DNA of 64,000 bases from Ramlibacter terrae (GCA_013127575.1 CP053418.1:3038001-3102000); one strand, 5' to 3'. Counted from the stretch's first letter, positions 25,701 to 39,346 are shown. A program made the numbers and translations. The notes: generated by a model not told the origin, from the sequence alone.

Positions 25701-27610
25701 GTGGGTGGCTTTCAGCGCATCGGTCGTCACGGCGAAGCCGGGCGACGCCGCGTTCGTGAGCACGACTACCACGTCGCCGCGCAACGCCACGCCGATCGGG
25801 TCGTCGTTCGGGCCGTTGCCCCCCACCAGCGTGGAATACACGAGCGAAGCGGCGCCGGTCAGGTCCGTGTCGTAGATGCGCAGGTAGCCGGTGAAGCCGC
25901 CGATGCGGTGGGTGTTCCAGGCGCCGGTGGTGAGCTGGAAGCCGGAGTCGTCGCTCTTCTCGGTCTGCCCCACCACGTAGGCGCGCCCGTTGCCGTCCAC
26001 CGCAACGGCCACGGCGGTGTCGTCCTCGTCGCCGCCGATGAAGGTCCCATAGACCAGCGTACCGCTCGCGGTGAAGCGCGCGAGGAAGCCCTCCGCCCCG
26101 CCGGCGCGACCGGTCTGGTGGCCGCCGAGCATGGCCGGCGAGCCTCCTTTGGTGTTTCCGACAACGTACATGTCGCCGGCGCCATCGACCGCGATGTCGT
26201 TGCCGGTGTCGTCGTTGCCACCGCCGTACTTGAACTGCAGCTGCAACGCGCCGCCCGGGCCGTAGCGGGCCACGAACGCGTCCGTGCCGCCGCCCGACGC
26301 CCCGCTGGCGATGCCCGTCACGTAGATGTTGCCCGACGCGTCGAGCGCGATGCCGTTGCCCGTCTCGCCATTGTTCGCGTCGCCGAAGTAGGTGGCGAAC
26401 GCGACACCGGTTCCGGCGGCGTCGAGCCGGTACACGAAGGCGTCCTGCGTGCCGCTGCGGGACGTGTCCGCCGCGCCGGACGTCGCGAAGTCGGTCGACC
26501 GCGTCCACCCCGTCACCACCGCGCTGCCGGCTGCGTCCACGGCAATGGCGGTCGGACGGTCTTCGCCGTCGCCTCCCACGCGCGCCGTCCATTCCAGCGC
26601 GGAGAGGTCGGCATTGAATTTCGCGACGTAGGTGTCGACCGTAGTGGTGCCGAACAGCCCGCCGAGCACGGTGCCCAGCACCCCGCCCGTGCTGTTGGTG
26701 CTGCCTGTCACGTACACCTTGCCCGCGGCGTCCACGGCGACGTCGACGCCGGTTTCGGTGCCGGCTTCGCCGAAGTAGCTCGCGGAACTGAGCACCGGGT
26801 CGATCACCAGTTCGCGCGACTTGTCGTAGGCGCCCAGCCGGATGCTCACCGAGCCATCGGCATGCAGGCGGTAGGAGCTCGCGACCGCCTCGCGGCCGTT
26901 CGGCCCTTCCCGGTAGCTCACCGGCGCGTCGAAGGTGAGGTCGCGGCCTTCGGAGGTGCGCAGCAGCAGGTTGCCCTTCGCATCCAGACGCGCCTCCGCG
27001 CCCTCGAAGCGCAGGCGGATCTGCGAGGCGTCGGCCCCCGCCGCCACGATGAAGTCGTACTCCAGCTTGCGCTGCGTGCCGTAGTAGCGCACGTCGACGC
27101 CGCGGTACACGTCTTCGTACAGCACCGCGCGGTAGTTGGCGATGTCGGTCAGCCACTTGCCCTTGTCGCCGCCCAGCAGGTAGTTGCTGCGCGCGTCGAG
27201 CAGGCCCTCGCCCCCGGCCGGACGTCGTCGCGGCCGCCGACGATCTCGAGGTGCACCGGCGCCTTGGCCCCGGCCAGCACGATATCGGCGTTGCCATCGG
27301 AGAACGCGACGGTGTAGCCGCTGCCGGTGGCGATGAAGTCGATGTCGCGCCGGGCCGGCCGACGTTCTTCTCGAAATTGAGCGAAGTGGTGACGTAGGCT
27401 TCGGCCAGCGACTGCGGCTGCGCGGCGCGCGCGTACTCGCCCTGCGCCGACAGCGTGCGGACCTCCCTGGTCCTGCGGCGTCACCGGCGCCGACAGCCAG
27501 CCGGCGGGCAGGTCGGCCGAGAACAGCAGGCGCGGTTCCAGCCACTCGGCGTGCGGCGCCACCCGGCGCGCGGGCGCCGGTCGGTCGCGACGCAGCCAGC
27601 GCTTGAACAT
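16775..27610 (-). CDS. Giant LEPR-XLL surface protein with SBBP propeller and tandem cadherin-like repeats
   Basis: About 3,600 residues after repair. Residues 24-33 are LEPRLLFSAD, the LEPR-XLL motif found at the N-terminus of very large repetitive surface proteins; no ordinary hydrophobic signal peptide precedes it. Then comes a region seen before SBBP propellers (DIDFIATGSGYTVAFSDGNA, YRGVDVRYYGTQRKLEYDF) and several SBBP blades (VDAAGKVYVTGST-type), residues ~250-650. Next are one long LPVLAEDPS-type unit, 13 tandem ~110-residue cadherin-like repeats ending VNDAPVA, and three more long units. A Pro/Ala-rich linker and a C-terminal hydrophobic anchor follow (VSISVAGVSLGLSVAYVLWL), ending with an acidic tail. 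Start ATG 27610 overlaps the adaptor stop (TGATG). Over fifteen shifts, nearly all on CCWGG. Likely an adhesin. Confidence 0.9.
17760..19780 (-). repeat. Long-type repeats in the C-terminal third of the LEPR-XLL protein
   Basis: Three coding repeats averaging roughly 600-700 bases. Each contains an LPTLLEDA start, a GIAV...YS.DGG/NG.W.. segment, LLAAD..R.RFV.N.DWNGTA, FRAWD and a closing VNDAP. Two of them are interleaved with a VVEGG/LEDGTVV-type spacer domain. A fourth related unit lies at ~24240-25450, on the other side of the short repeats, so the long units bracket the short-repeat block. Confidence 0.75.
19919..24222 (-). repeat. Thirteen tandem ~330-base cadherin-like coding repeats
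   Basis: The VNDAP codons recur on the plus strand at about 24222, 23897, 23563, 23233, 22901, 22571, 22239, 21909, 21572, 21241, 20907, 20573, 20243 and 19919, i.e. every 324-337 bases. Each unit reads GxEDAAxIxITLxGxDVDGT...LPxxxxGxLYTDAxxT...GTxYxxxxLTLYFVPAANFNG...FxYTVTDxxGxxDAxPATATxxVxxVNDAPVA. Units around 22240-23563 form a two-repeat higher-order period of ~662 bases whose protein sequences are nearly identical while the codons differ. Confidence 0.88.
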
Positions 27611-28532
27611 CACGGGCGCGGGGAGACCCGCAGGCTGGGCGTGAGCGACGGGCTCAGCATCGACGCGGCCGGCTTGCGTGGTGCGGCGGCGGGACCGGCG
27701 ACCGGCTGCGCGCCGACGATGCCCATTTCGCTGGTGAGTTCTGCCTTGCAGCGCAAGCCCGCGGGCAGCGCGTGGTTGGCATTGGGCAGCGCCAGCCGCA
27801 CGCGGAAGGTGTTGCTCGCGCCCTCGATCAGCCGATCGACCAGCGCCACCTGCGCCAGCCGCGGTTGCGCGCCCGGAAACTCGGGCGTGATCCGCATCGC
27901 CATGCCCTTGCGCACGTCGGGGAACATGCTGGCCGGCAGCACGACTTCGACCCGCAGCGGATCGACGACCGCCACGCGGAACATCGGCTTCTCTTCGACC
28001 CGCTCGCCCGGCGAGAGGTAGCGGTCGGCGATCACGCCGCTGCTCGGGCTGCGGATGGTGCGCAAGCCCAGTTGCGCGCGGGCGAGGTCGTGTTCGCGCG
28101 CATAGATGTCGCGCTGCTCGCGGGCCTGGATCAGGCGGTTCTCGGCGACCGGGCCTCGGCGCGCGCCTGCTCCAGCGCCTGGCTGGAAATGAACTGCTGG
28201 TCGGCCAGGTCCTTGGCCCGCGCCAGCTTCTGCCGCGCCAGTTCGGCGTTGGCCTCGGCGGCGCGCAGTTCGCCCAGCCCCTGCGCGCGGCCGTGCGCGA
28301 CGCTGACGGACACGCGTTCGACGTCGGCGCGCAAGGTGGCCAGCGGCTGTCCGGCGCTGACGCGGTCGCCGCGCTCGACGTGGATCGCCTCGATCACGCC
28401 CACGACGGGGCTGCCCACGTCGGACACGCTGAAAGGCTCGATCAGGCAGCCCGGGGGCTGCGGCGGCGCGGCCAGCGCCACTTGCGAGAGCGGGAACGCG
28501 GCCAGCAGCAGCGTTCGAATCTTCCGGTTCAT
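27610..28532 (-). CDS. Secreted HlyD-like (RND-type) periplasmic adaptor
   Basis: Membrane-fusion/adaptor protein of ~307 residues. Residues 1-21 form a signal peptide ([21 protein letters not shown]) followed by APPQPPG. The lipoyl half-motifs are GVIEAIHVERGDRVSAGQPLA and LRTIRSPSSGVIADRYLSPGERV, with a helical hairpin between them (residues ~85-165) and a beta-barrel domain after (VVLPASMFPDVRKGMAM). One shift near 28157 (CCAGG read as CCGG). The start ATG at 28532 overlaps the SecA-like gene stop (ATGA), and its stop overlaps the LEPR-XLL start. No TolC-like or RND pump gene is near. It could bridge the inner membrane to an outer-membrane channel for the giant protein. Confidence 0.88.
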
Positions 28533-30449
28533 CCAGTTCCCCAACGGCTGAAATTCAGCTCACGCTCTTCGGCTTCCGCCGCGCGTGACAGTGTTACACG
28601 TTGTTGCGAGCGTGCATAGGATTCGAGCGACTGCGCCAGGCGCACGGAGGTCCACGCGAGCGGGCCCGGAAATCCCAACGCGCTGACGGTCCCGCGCCAC
28701 CACGCGGGCAGCCAGCGCTGCAACAGCGCGAAGTCCTGCGCCAGCATCACCGGCAGCTTCCCGGCTGGCCCTGCCGGCCCGCGCGGCCGAGGAACTGCCG
28801 GTCGATGCGCGCCGAAGGGTTCAACTGGCACAGGATGACATGCAGCCCGCCCCGCTCCAGCACCTCGGGCGCCATCGCGATGTCCGCGCCGCGCCCCGCC
28901 ATGCTCGTCGCCACGGTGATGCGGCTGGCGTGCCGGCCTCGCCGACGATGCGCGTTTCCTCGCGGTCTTCGCGCGCGTTCAGGACCAGCGGCTGCAGCCC
29001 GCACGCGCGCATGTGCGCCGCCAGCGCTTCGGACGCGCGGACCGTCTCGCAGCCCACCAGCACCGGGCGCCCCTGCGCCGCCAGTTCCCCGGCGCTCCGC
29101 GCCACCGCCTGCCACAGCGCAGCGCTGTCGGCAAGCAGGCGCGCCGGCGCGTGCCGCACCCGGCGCGGCGTGCGCGGCAGCACGCGCACCATGCGCAGGC
29201 CATAGACGGCGCGCAGTTCGCCGCCGGCGCCACGCAAGGTGCCGCTGATGCCCGCCAGCCGCAGGTAGCGGACGAAAAAGCGCTGGTACGTGATCTGCGT
29301 CACGGTGGTGTTGCGCAGCGTGAGCTTCACGCGCTCCTTCAGCTCCACCAGCTGGTGCAGCCCGCGCGACCACGCGCGTCCCGCGGCCGCGCGGCCCGTG
29401 GTGTCGTCCACCAGCATGACCTCGCCGTCGCGCACCACATAGTCGCGGTCGCGCTGCAGCAGGTGCTGCGCCGTCAGCGCCAGTTCCACGGTGGTGGCGC
29501 GATGCTGCGGATGGCCCAGCAGCGGATGGTCGTCGGCGTCCCACGCCGCCAGGCTGGCGAGGCCGCCGGCCGTCAGGCGCACCGTGGCGCCCGCGGCGTC
29601 CCGCGTGAAGTCACGGCCTTCCGCCAGCGTGGCAGCGATGGCGGCGGCGCGCCGCAGGAAGGTTTCTTCGGCGACGCCGTTCGCGGGTTGCGACAAAACC
29701 AAGGGCACGCGCGCTTCGTCGACCAGGATCGTGTCGGCCTCGTCGAGGATCGCCATACAGAGGCCGCGCAGCACTGGCGCGCGGCCCGGACTGCCCGCCT
29801 CGCGCAGCCGGCGTTCCAGCGGCGACTGGTCGGCGGGGTGCAGCAGGCTGTCGCGCAGGTAGTCGAAGGCGAGTTCCTTGGCGGTGCAGTAGGTGACGTC
29901 GCAGCCGTAGGCGACGCGCCGTTCGGCCATCTCCTTCGGCTGCGCGATGAAGTCGACGGTGAGTCCCAACCGCGCGAAGAACGGCCGCAGCGAATCGGCA
30001 TCGCGCTGCGCCAAGTAGTCGTTGGCGGTGACGACGTGCACGGGCGTGCGGGCCAGCGCCGCCACCGCGGCGGCCATCGCGATGGCGAGCGTCTTGCCTT
30101 CGCCGGTGTCCATCTCCACCAGCCGCTGGTCGAGCAGCGCGCGCGCCGCCATCAGCTGCTGGCGGTGCGGGCGCACGCGCAGCACCTCCTCCATCGCGGC
30201 GGCCACCGCGAGCAGTGCTTGTTCGAGCCACGCAGCGTCGCGGCGCGCCTCGGGCACCTGGCGCAGCGCATGCAAGGCCGCGTCGAGGATCGGCGGCTGC
30301 TGCAGGCGCGCGTGGAGTTCGGCAGCCTTGCGGGTGAGCGCGGCGCGTGCCAGCGCGGGCTTGCGGTCCGGCGGCGCGGCCGGCAGCCGCGCCTGCGGAT
30401 ACGGGCCCCACACGAGCCCCGGGAAAGGCCAGCCCGCGAGCGCCGTCAT
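28529..30449 (-). CDS. Shortened SecA paralogue (SecA-like export ATPase)
   Basis: About 641 residues against ~900 for housekeeping SecA. Present: Walker [10 protein letters not shown] (residues ~113-121), [33 protein letters not shown], Walker B-type [16 protein letters not shown] (~230), a compact preprotein-binding region, [27 protein letters not shown], then the second motor domain with [23 protein letters not shown] and [14 protein letters not shown]. Missing: most of the helical wing/scaffold C-terminus and the zinc-binding tail that contacts SecB and lipid. Start ATG 30449 overlaps the upstream stop (ATGA), as does the downstream contact. Shifts near 28932 and 28773. It sits between adaptor genes in the LEPR-XLL operon, so a dedicated motor for that protein is likely, but this is inference. 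Confidence 0.9.
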
Positions 30450-32597
30450 GCCTGCCCCATCGGGTTGAACTGCTTCAGGAACAACTGGCGCAGCCTGGCA
30501 ATCCACTGCTGCGCCAGCGGCTCCGACGGCAGCACCAGCTTGACCCACGCGCGGCCGCCGACGGCGGGCGGCTTCAGCGCCGGCACCGCCGCGTCGAGCA
30601 CGAACACCGGCGCGCGCGTTCTCACGCCGCTCGCATCGGCAGGGTCCACCGGCACCGGCCCGCCGTAGCGATCACCGAGCGCCGCCGACGGCAGTTCGAG
30701 GCTGGCGCCCGGCACCGTGTTCGACAGCTTCGCTTCGTACGCGGTGAAAGGCGCATCGGCCAGCCGCACTTCGACCGCCTGCACGCGGCCGCGGGTGCGC
30801 AGGAAATCTTCCTCCAGCAAGGCGACGCGCACGTGCGCGGGTCCCGGCGCCAGCACGTGCCCGAGCATGGCGCCGCGCTGCACGTAGCTGCCGGGCAGGT
30901 CCTGCGGCCGGGCCCACACCACCTGCCCCGGCACCAGCGCCCGCACTTCGAGCTGCGCCAGTTGCTCGTCCAGCCGCGCGAGCTCCGCGGCATTGCGTTC
31001 GACGTCCTCGGCGATTTCGGTGGCACGCGCCGGCTCGGTCAGCAGGGCGCCGTACTGTTGCGTGAGCAGGCCGTTGCGCTCGGCCAGCACGCGCTCGCGC
31101 TGCGCCACCAGCACCGGATCGGACAGCACCAGCAGCGGCTGGCCGGCTTGCGCGGCGGCGTCCTGCTCCAGTTGCAGCCGTTCCACGAATCCGCCGGCCG
31201 CCGCGCGCAGCTGCGCGTTCTCGGGCGGCCAGACGACGCCGCGCGCCACCACGGTGCGGCGCCGGCACCACGGCCAGGACCAGCACGGCCAGCGCGCCGA
31301 CCACCGCCGCGGCGCGCAGCGAGCGCCAGCGCAGGCGCGGATCGGACGCCGCCTCCGCCGCGCCGCTGGCCCATTGCCCGGTGGCCTTCAGCAGCCACAG
31401 CAGCAGCGCCGCGGCGCCGAGGCTGCCCAGCAGCCACGAATACTGGCCCACCCAGAACACGAGCGTGAGCAGCAGCACCACGCGGTACACCGCGACGACG
31501 CCGGCGCGTACGCCACCAGCCACTTGCGTTCGCCATGCGCGAGCAGGGGCTCGGGCCCGCCGGGCGCCTCTCCGATCCACTGGCGCCAGTGCCGGCCCCA
31601 CCACGCGCGGCTGCGCAACGCGAGGTTGGGCAATTGCAGCGCGTCGCACAGCACGTAGTAGCCGTCCAGCCGCATCAGCGGATTGGCGTTGAACATCAGC
31701 GTGGAGACCGAGCAGATCAACACCACGACCAGTGCGGCGTCGCGCACGAGGCCCGGGCTGGCGGCCAGCCACAGCGCGAGCGCGCCGCAGGCCAGCGCGA
31801 TCTCCACGAAGATGCCGGCCGCGCTGACCGCCAGCCGCTGGCGCGGCTCGGCGAAGACGTTGGCGGCGCTGGCGTCGACGTACGGCGCCGGTGTCAGGAA
31901 CATCAGCGTCACGCCCATCTCGTGCACTTCGCCGCCGAAGCGCCGCACCGCGAGGCCGTGCGCGACCTCGTGCAGCAGCTTCACGACCGGGTAGCAGCAC
32001 CAGGCGATGAGGTAGTTGGCGGGCGAGCCGAACAGGCGCCGCGTCTCCGCCGCCAGCTCGGAAAAATGCGCGCCCGCGGCCAGCGCGGCGAGCAGCACGG
32101 CCAGCACCCGGGTGATGAAGGTGGCGCGGCGGAACAGCAGCGCGCCGACCGGCGCCAGCACACGCAGCAGCCGGGTCGGGTCGGCCAGCGGCATGCGCAG
32201 CATCAACGGGTTCATGAAGCCGCGGCGGCGCTGGCGCCCTTCCTCGTCGCGGCGCGCGAACACGAGCGACAGGTGAGGGGCCGCGTCGAAGCGCAGCATG
32301 CCGCCGCGGAACAGCTGCGCCAGCAGGCGCAGCACTTCGTCCTGCGTCGGTGCATCGGCGCGGTGCTGCGCCAGTTGCCGCTCCCACAGGTCCGACACGG
32401 TCACGTGCCCGTCGAAGCGCGCCACCAGCGCATACGCCGAGGGATTGAGCCGCACCTGCTTGCCGGTGGCGGGTTCGACCAGCACGTGCCAGACCTGCTC
32501 GCGCACCTGCTGCCGCACCACGCGCAGGCCGGGCACGAGGCCCGGGCGCAGCGAGGCCACGCGGTGCCGGGGAGGCGCTGACCAGCGGCTCGCTCAC
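30446..32597 (-). CDS. PqqD-like / M50 metallopeptidase / HlyD-like fusion membrane protein
   Basis: About 717 residues. Residues ~20-100 resemble a PqqD-type peptide-binding winged helix (QVRLNPSAYALVARFDGHVTVSDLWERQ). Then come multiple membrane helices with the zinc site HEVAHG (~residues 209-214) and the matching NPLMRLDGYY, so the site-2-protease active site is intact. More helices follow to ~residue 440. The C-terminal ~270 residues are HlyD-like: lipoyl-type GVVWPPENAQLRAAAGGFVERL, a coiled coil, and VRALVPGQVV with a beta-barrel. Start GTG 32597 overlaps the upstream stop (GTGA); the stop overlaps the SecA-like start (ATGA). Shifts near 32567, 31510 and 31258. Possible roles: processing or retaining the exported LEPR-XLL protein. 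Confidence 0.85.
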
Positions 32598-33972
32598 CAG
32601 GGCGTCACCTTCCACCACGCGAGCCGTAGCCAGGCGATGGCGCGGTGCGTCAGCAGCCAGCCGAGCGGCTGCGAGCCGGCCTCGACCTTGGCCACGCCGC
32701 TCAGGCCCGGCCGCAGCTGCGGCAGGTTCTGCTGCAGCGTCGCCTCGACCTCGAAGAAGTTGCGGCCATCGGTGGTGGCTGCCACCGGCACGATGCGGCG
32801 CGTGACGAAGCGCAGCGGCTGTTCGGGCTGCGCCGCGAGCGCGAGTTCGCCGCGCTGGCCGGGCAGGATGGCGCCGACGTCGGCCTCGTCCACCTCCAGG
32901 ATCAGGCGGAAGCTGTCGTTCGGCGCCAGCACCATCAGCACTTCGCCGCGCTGCACCGGCGCGCCGAGATGCTGGCTGAGGTCGCCCTTGATCACGATGC
33001 CGTCGAACGGCGCCTCGATGCGCGCGCGGGCCAGTTGCGCCTCGACCAGCGACAGCATGGCCTGCGCCTCGGCCGCCTTGGACTGGTGGCTGACCATCAG
33101 CGTGCGGTCGGAGCGCGCCTGCGCGGCACGGTAGGCGCCGTCGTGCTGGCGCAGCTCGCTTTCGCGCCGCCGCCGCTCCAGTTCCAGGTCCTGCGACGCG
33201 AGTTCGGCCAGCACGGCCGGAGCGCACGCGGTCGCCGGGACGCACGTTGGCCTGCTGCAGGAAGCCGTCGGTGGCGGCGACCACCGCACGCTGGACGGAG
33301 CCTTCGAGCCGCGCCGGCGCGCTGACGCGCCGGGGCACCGGCACCGCCATGGCGAGCGCCAGCAACGCCAGTCCACCGGTCAGGCGATGGTGCGGCGCGA
33401 CGGACTGGCGAGCGCATCGCGCGCACCGCGCAGCATGCGCGCGTGCCACGGCAAGGCCAGTTGCCGCTTGAGCTCGAGCACGGGCGCCGCCAGCCGCGAG
33501 ACGTCGGCGAGCAGCGCCAGTTCGGCTTCGCTGAAGGGCGGCGCGGCGCGTTCCAGCGTCACCGCGCCCACCATTCGGTCGTCGTCCACCCGGGGCACCG
33601 TGCAGGCGCAGCCCGCGGCCGCCATCTGCCGGTGGGCCAGCGTGATGGCATCGGCGCCGGGCTGGGCAGGCCAAGCCACCGCCGGCGCTGGTCGAGCGCC
33701 TCGTGCATGGCGTCGACGATGCCGCTGGCCGCGGGCTGGGCGGCCAGCAGGGCGCCGGGGTGCGAGCTGCCGGCAAGCTGCAGGTCGTCACCCGCCAGCA
33801 GTCCGACCGTCACGCGGTCGCAGCGCAGTCCTTCGGCCAGTTCGGCGCAGAAAGCAGCGGCGGCATCGGCGAGCGCCGGACGCGACAAGGCTGCGCCCAG
33901 CGGGCGCAGGACCGCGTCGGCGACGGGGACGAGGGTCCCGGCCGCCGGCTGGAGGGTGATCGCGTCATGCAT
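32594..33972 (-). CDS. GAF-domain / HlyD-like fusion adaptor
   Basis: First gene of the LEPR-XLL operon, ~460 residues. Residues ~1-165 form a GAF-type sensor domain (AAAAFCAELAEGLRCDRVTVGLL, MVGAVTLERAAPPFSEAELALLADVS). A single membrane helix follows (~TGGLALLALAMAVPVP), then an HlyD-like part: AVVAATDGFLQQANVRPGDRVRSGQVLAELAS, a helical hairpin, and ARIEAPFDGIVIKGDLSQHLGAPVQRGEVLMVLAP. Three shifts (near 33669, 33383 and 33213) all vanish if CCAGG/CCTGG is restored, which shows that GAF and HlyD parts belong to one protein. A cytoplasmic GAF joined to a periplasmic adaptor hints at ligand-gated assembly. Start ATG 33972; 92 bases separate it from the propionate operon upstream. Confidence 0.83.
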
Positions 33973-34064
33973 GGTTACAACTCGGACAGGATTCTCACCG
34001 AGCCGCTCCCCACCGGGAAGGACAAATTACCGGTACGGTCGCGCCACCGCGACGGACGGGACGG

Positions 34065-34548
34065 TCAGTGCGGTAAAGCCGCCAGCGCGCCGAAAGCCTT
34101 CACCACCTCCGGGGGCGCCTGCACGAGCTCGATCAGCACGCCCTCGCCGCCCACCGGGAACTCCTCGTTGCCCTTGGGATGGACGAAGCAGATGTCGAAT
34201 CCGGCGGCGCCGCGCCGGATGCCGCCCGGGGCGAAACGCAGGCCCCGGGCCGAGAGCCATTCCACCGCCTTCGGCAGGTCGTCGACCCACAGGCCGATGT
34301 GGTTCAGCGGCGTCGCGTGCACGGCCGGCTTCCTGTCGGGGTCGAGCGGCTGCATCAGGTCGACCTCGACCTTCAGCGGACCGCTGCCCAGCGCGCAGAT
34401 GTCCTCGTCGACGTTCTCGCGCTCGCTCTTGAACGTACCGGTGACTTCGGGCCGAACAGGTCGACCCAGAGCTTCTGCAGGCGCAGCTTGTCGGGCCCGC
34501 CGATGGCGACCTGCTGCAGGCCGAGGACCTTGAAAGGGCGGGCGGCGG

Positions 34549-34552
<4 letters not shown>
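34065..34552 (-). CDS. VOC-family protein, probable methylmalonyl-CoA epimerase-like
   Basis: About 163 residues with the paired beta-alpha-beta-beta-beta modules of the vicinal-oxygen-chelate fold: [27 protein letters not shown] at the N-terminus, [28 protein letters not shown] in the middle, [25 protein letters not shown] at the end. One shift near 34447. It overlaps the pccA stop (ATGA) and closes the propionyl-CoA operon, so racemising (S)- to (R)-methylmalonyl-CoA is the natural guess. Other VOC activities (lactoylglutathione lyase type) cannot be excluded. Confidence 0.8.
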
Positions 34553-36594
<2,042 letters not shown>

Positions 36595-36605
36595 CTCAAA
36601 ACTTT

Positions 36606-36712
36606 CTTGAACGCAGAGAGCGCAGAGGATTCGCAGAAATCGCAGAAGAAAAAATCAAAAGGATTGCTTCTGCGACTTCTGCGCGCCTTTTTGCGACCTC
36701 TGCGTTCAAAGG
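36606..36712. repeat. Long intergenic inverted repeat between pccB and pccA
   Basis: TTGAACGCAGAG at the left (36609 on) pairs with CTCTGCGTTCAA at the right (to ~36710). Inside are repeated CGCAGAA / TTCTGCG arms around an A-rich loop. The stretch is much richer in A+T than its neighbours. It could attenuate or process the mRNA so that pccB and pccA levels differ, or be a mobile intergenic repeat; only one copy is in the window. Confidence 0.75.
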
Positions 36713-36722
36713 TATTCAGGGG

Positions 36723-38255
<1,533 letters not shown>

Positions 38256-38277
38256 GTTTTCAGGCTCTGGTTCGGTT

Positions 38278-38352
38278 GTCATGCCGGGCTCGACCCGGCA
38301 TCCATGTCTTGTGTGCGCGCGGGGCTGGATCCCGGGTCAAGCCCGGGATGGC
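38278..38352. repeat. Dispersed inverted repeat, copy 3, inside the meaB 3' end
   Basis: GTCATGCCGGGCTCGACCCGGCAT followed by GATCCCGGGTCAAGCCCGGGAT. Unlike the other copies it lies inside a reading frame: it supplies the last ~24 codons of meaB ([12 protein letters not shown] and so on). Confidence 0.75.
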
Positions 38353-39346
38353 AGAGCGCGAGAAGCTGGCGCGCCGCCGTGGACGCTGCCACCCTGCCCT
38401 GTTCCACGTCACGTGTCAGTCGCGGCAGCAGCGCCTGCACCTGCGCGTTGTGCCGGAAGGCCTGCTTCAGGCCGCTTTCGATGCGCTCCCACATCCACGC
38501 GAGCGACTGCTGCTTGCGCCGGTCCGCCAGCCGCCCGCCGGCTTCCTGCAGTTGCCGGAAGCGCGTCACGGCGGACCAGAAGCGCTCGGGCCGTCGCCCT
38601 TCAGTGCACTGAGCTGCAGCACTTCCGGCTGCCACTGCAGCGCATTGCCGTGTGGATCGCCGCGCCCGTGCTGGCCGAGGATGCGCATCGCGCTGGTGAT
38701 CTGCGCCTGGGGCGCGCGTGGCCGCATCGGCGTCGATGTCGGCCTTGTTGATGACCACGAGGTCGGCCAGTTCCATCACGCCCTTCTTGATCGCACGGAG
38801 GTCGTCGCCGGCGTTCGGCAACTGCATCAGGACGAACATGTCGGTCATGCCGGCCACGGCGGTTTCGCTCTGGCCGACGCCGACCGTCTCCACGATCACG
38901 ACGTCGTAGCCCGCCGCTTCGCAGACCAGCATGGATTCGCGCGTCTTCGCGGCCACGCCGCCGAGCGTGCCGCTGGCCGGGCTGGGTCGGATGTACGCCT
39001 GCGGATGCACCGACAGGTGTTCCATCCGCGTCTTGTCGCCCAGGATGGAGCCGCCGGAGACGCTGGAGGACGGATCGATCGCGAGCACCGCCACGCGGTG
39101 CCCCCGGGCGATCAGGTGCAGGCCCAGCGCCTCGATGAAGGTGCTCTTGCCGACGCCGGGGACGCCGCTGATGCCGAGGCGGAACGACCGGCCCGTGTGC
39201 GGCAGCAGTTCGGTGAGGAGCGCGTCAGCCGTGGCGCGGTGGTCGCCGCGCGTGGACTCCAGCAGCGTGATGGCCTTGGCGATCGCACGGCGCTGCACCG
39301 GCCCGTCGGGGCCGGTGATGGCGGCGGCGGGCACCGTGGCCGTCAC
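38279..39346 (-). CDS. meaB: Methylmalonyl-CoA mutase accessory GTPase MeaB (ArgK family)
   Basis: G3E-type GTPase that protects and reloads the adenosylcobalamin mutase. About 355 residues with [18 protein letters not shown] (P-loop), [34 protein letters not shown] (switch/Walker B) and [12 protein letters not shown] (NKxD). Start GTG 39346 overlaps the mutase stop (GTGA). Two shifts: near 38713 (an extra C at CCAGG) and near 38598. The C-terminal tail after [12 protein letters not shown] is encoded by a dispersed inverted repeat and has no counterpart in the family, so the native stop was probably lost on repeat insertion. Confidence 0.9.
   Translation of the reverse strand: MTATVPAAAITGPDGPVQRRAIAKAITLLESTRGDHRATADALLTELLPHTGRSFRLGISGVPGVGKSTFIEALGLHLIARGHRVAVLAIDPSSSVSGGSILGDKTRMEHLSVHPQAYIRPSPASGTLGGVAAKTRESMLVCEAAGYDVVIVETVGVGQSETAVAGMTDMFVLMQLPNAGDDLRAIKKGVMELADLVVINKADIDADAATRAPGADHQRDAHPRPARARRSTRQCAAVAAGSAAAQCTEGRRPERFWSAVTRFRQLQEAGGRLADRRKQQSLAWMWERIESGLKQAFRHNAQVQALLPRLTRDVEQGRVAASTAARQLLALCHPGLDPGSSPARTQDMDAGSSPA

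Noticed and set aside
29013..30668. Plus-strand open frame of ~550 codons opposite the SecA-like gene
   Set aside because: The minus strand holds conserved SecA motifs throughout; the plus-strand frame is a composition artefact.
36595..36722. Small RNA or tRNA gene between pccB and pccA
   Set aside because: The inverted repeat is long and imperfect and lacks cloverleaf features or a clear promoter; described as a repeat only.
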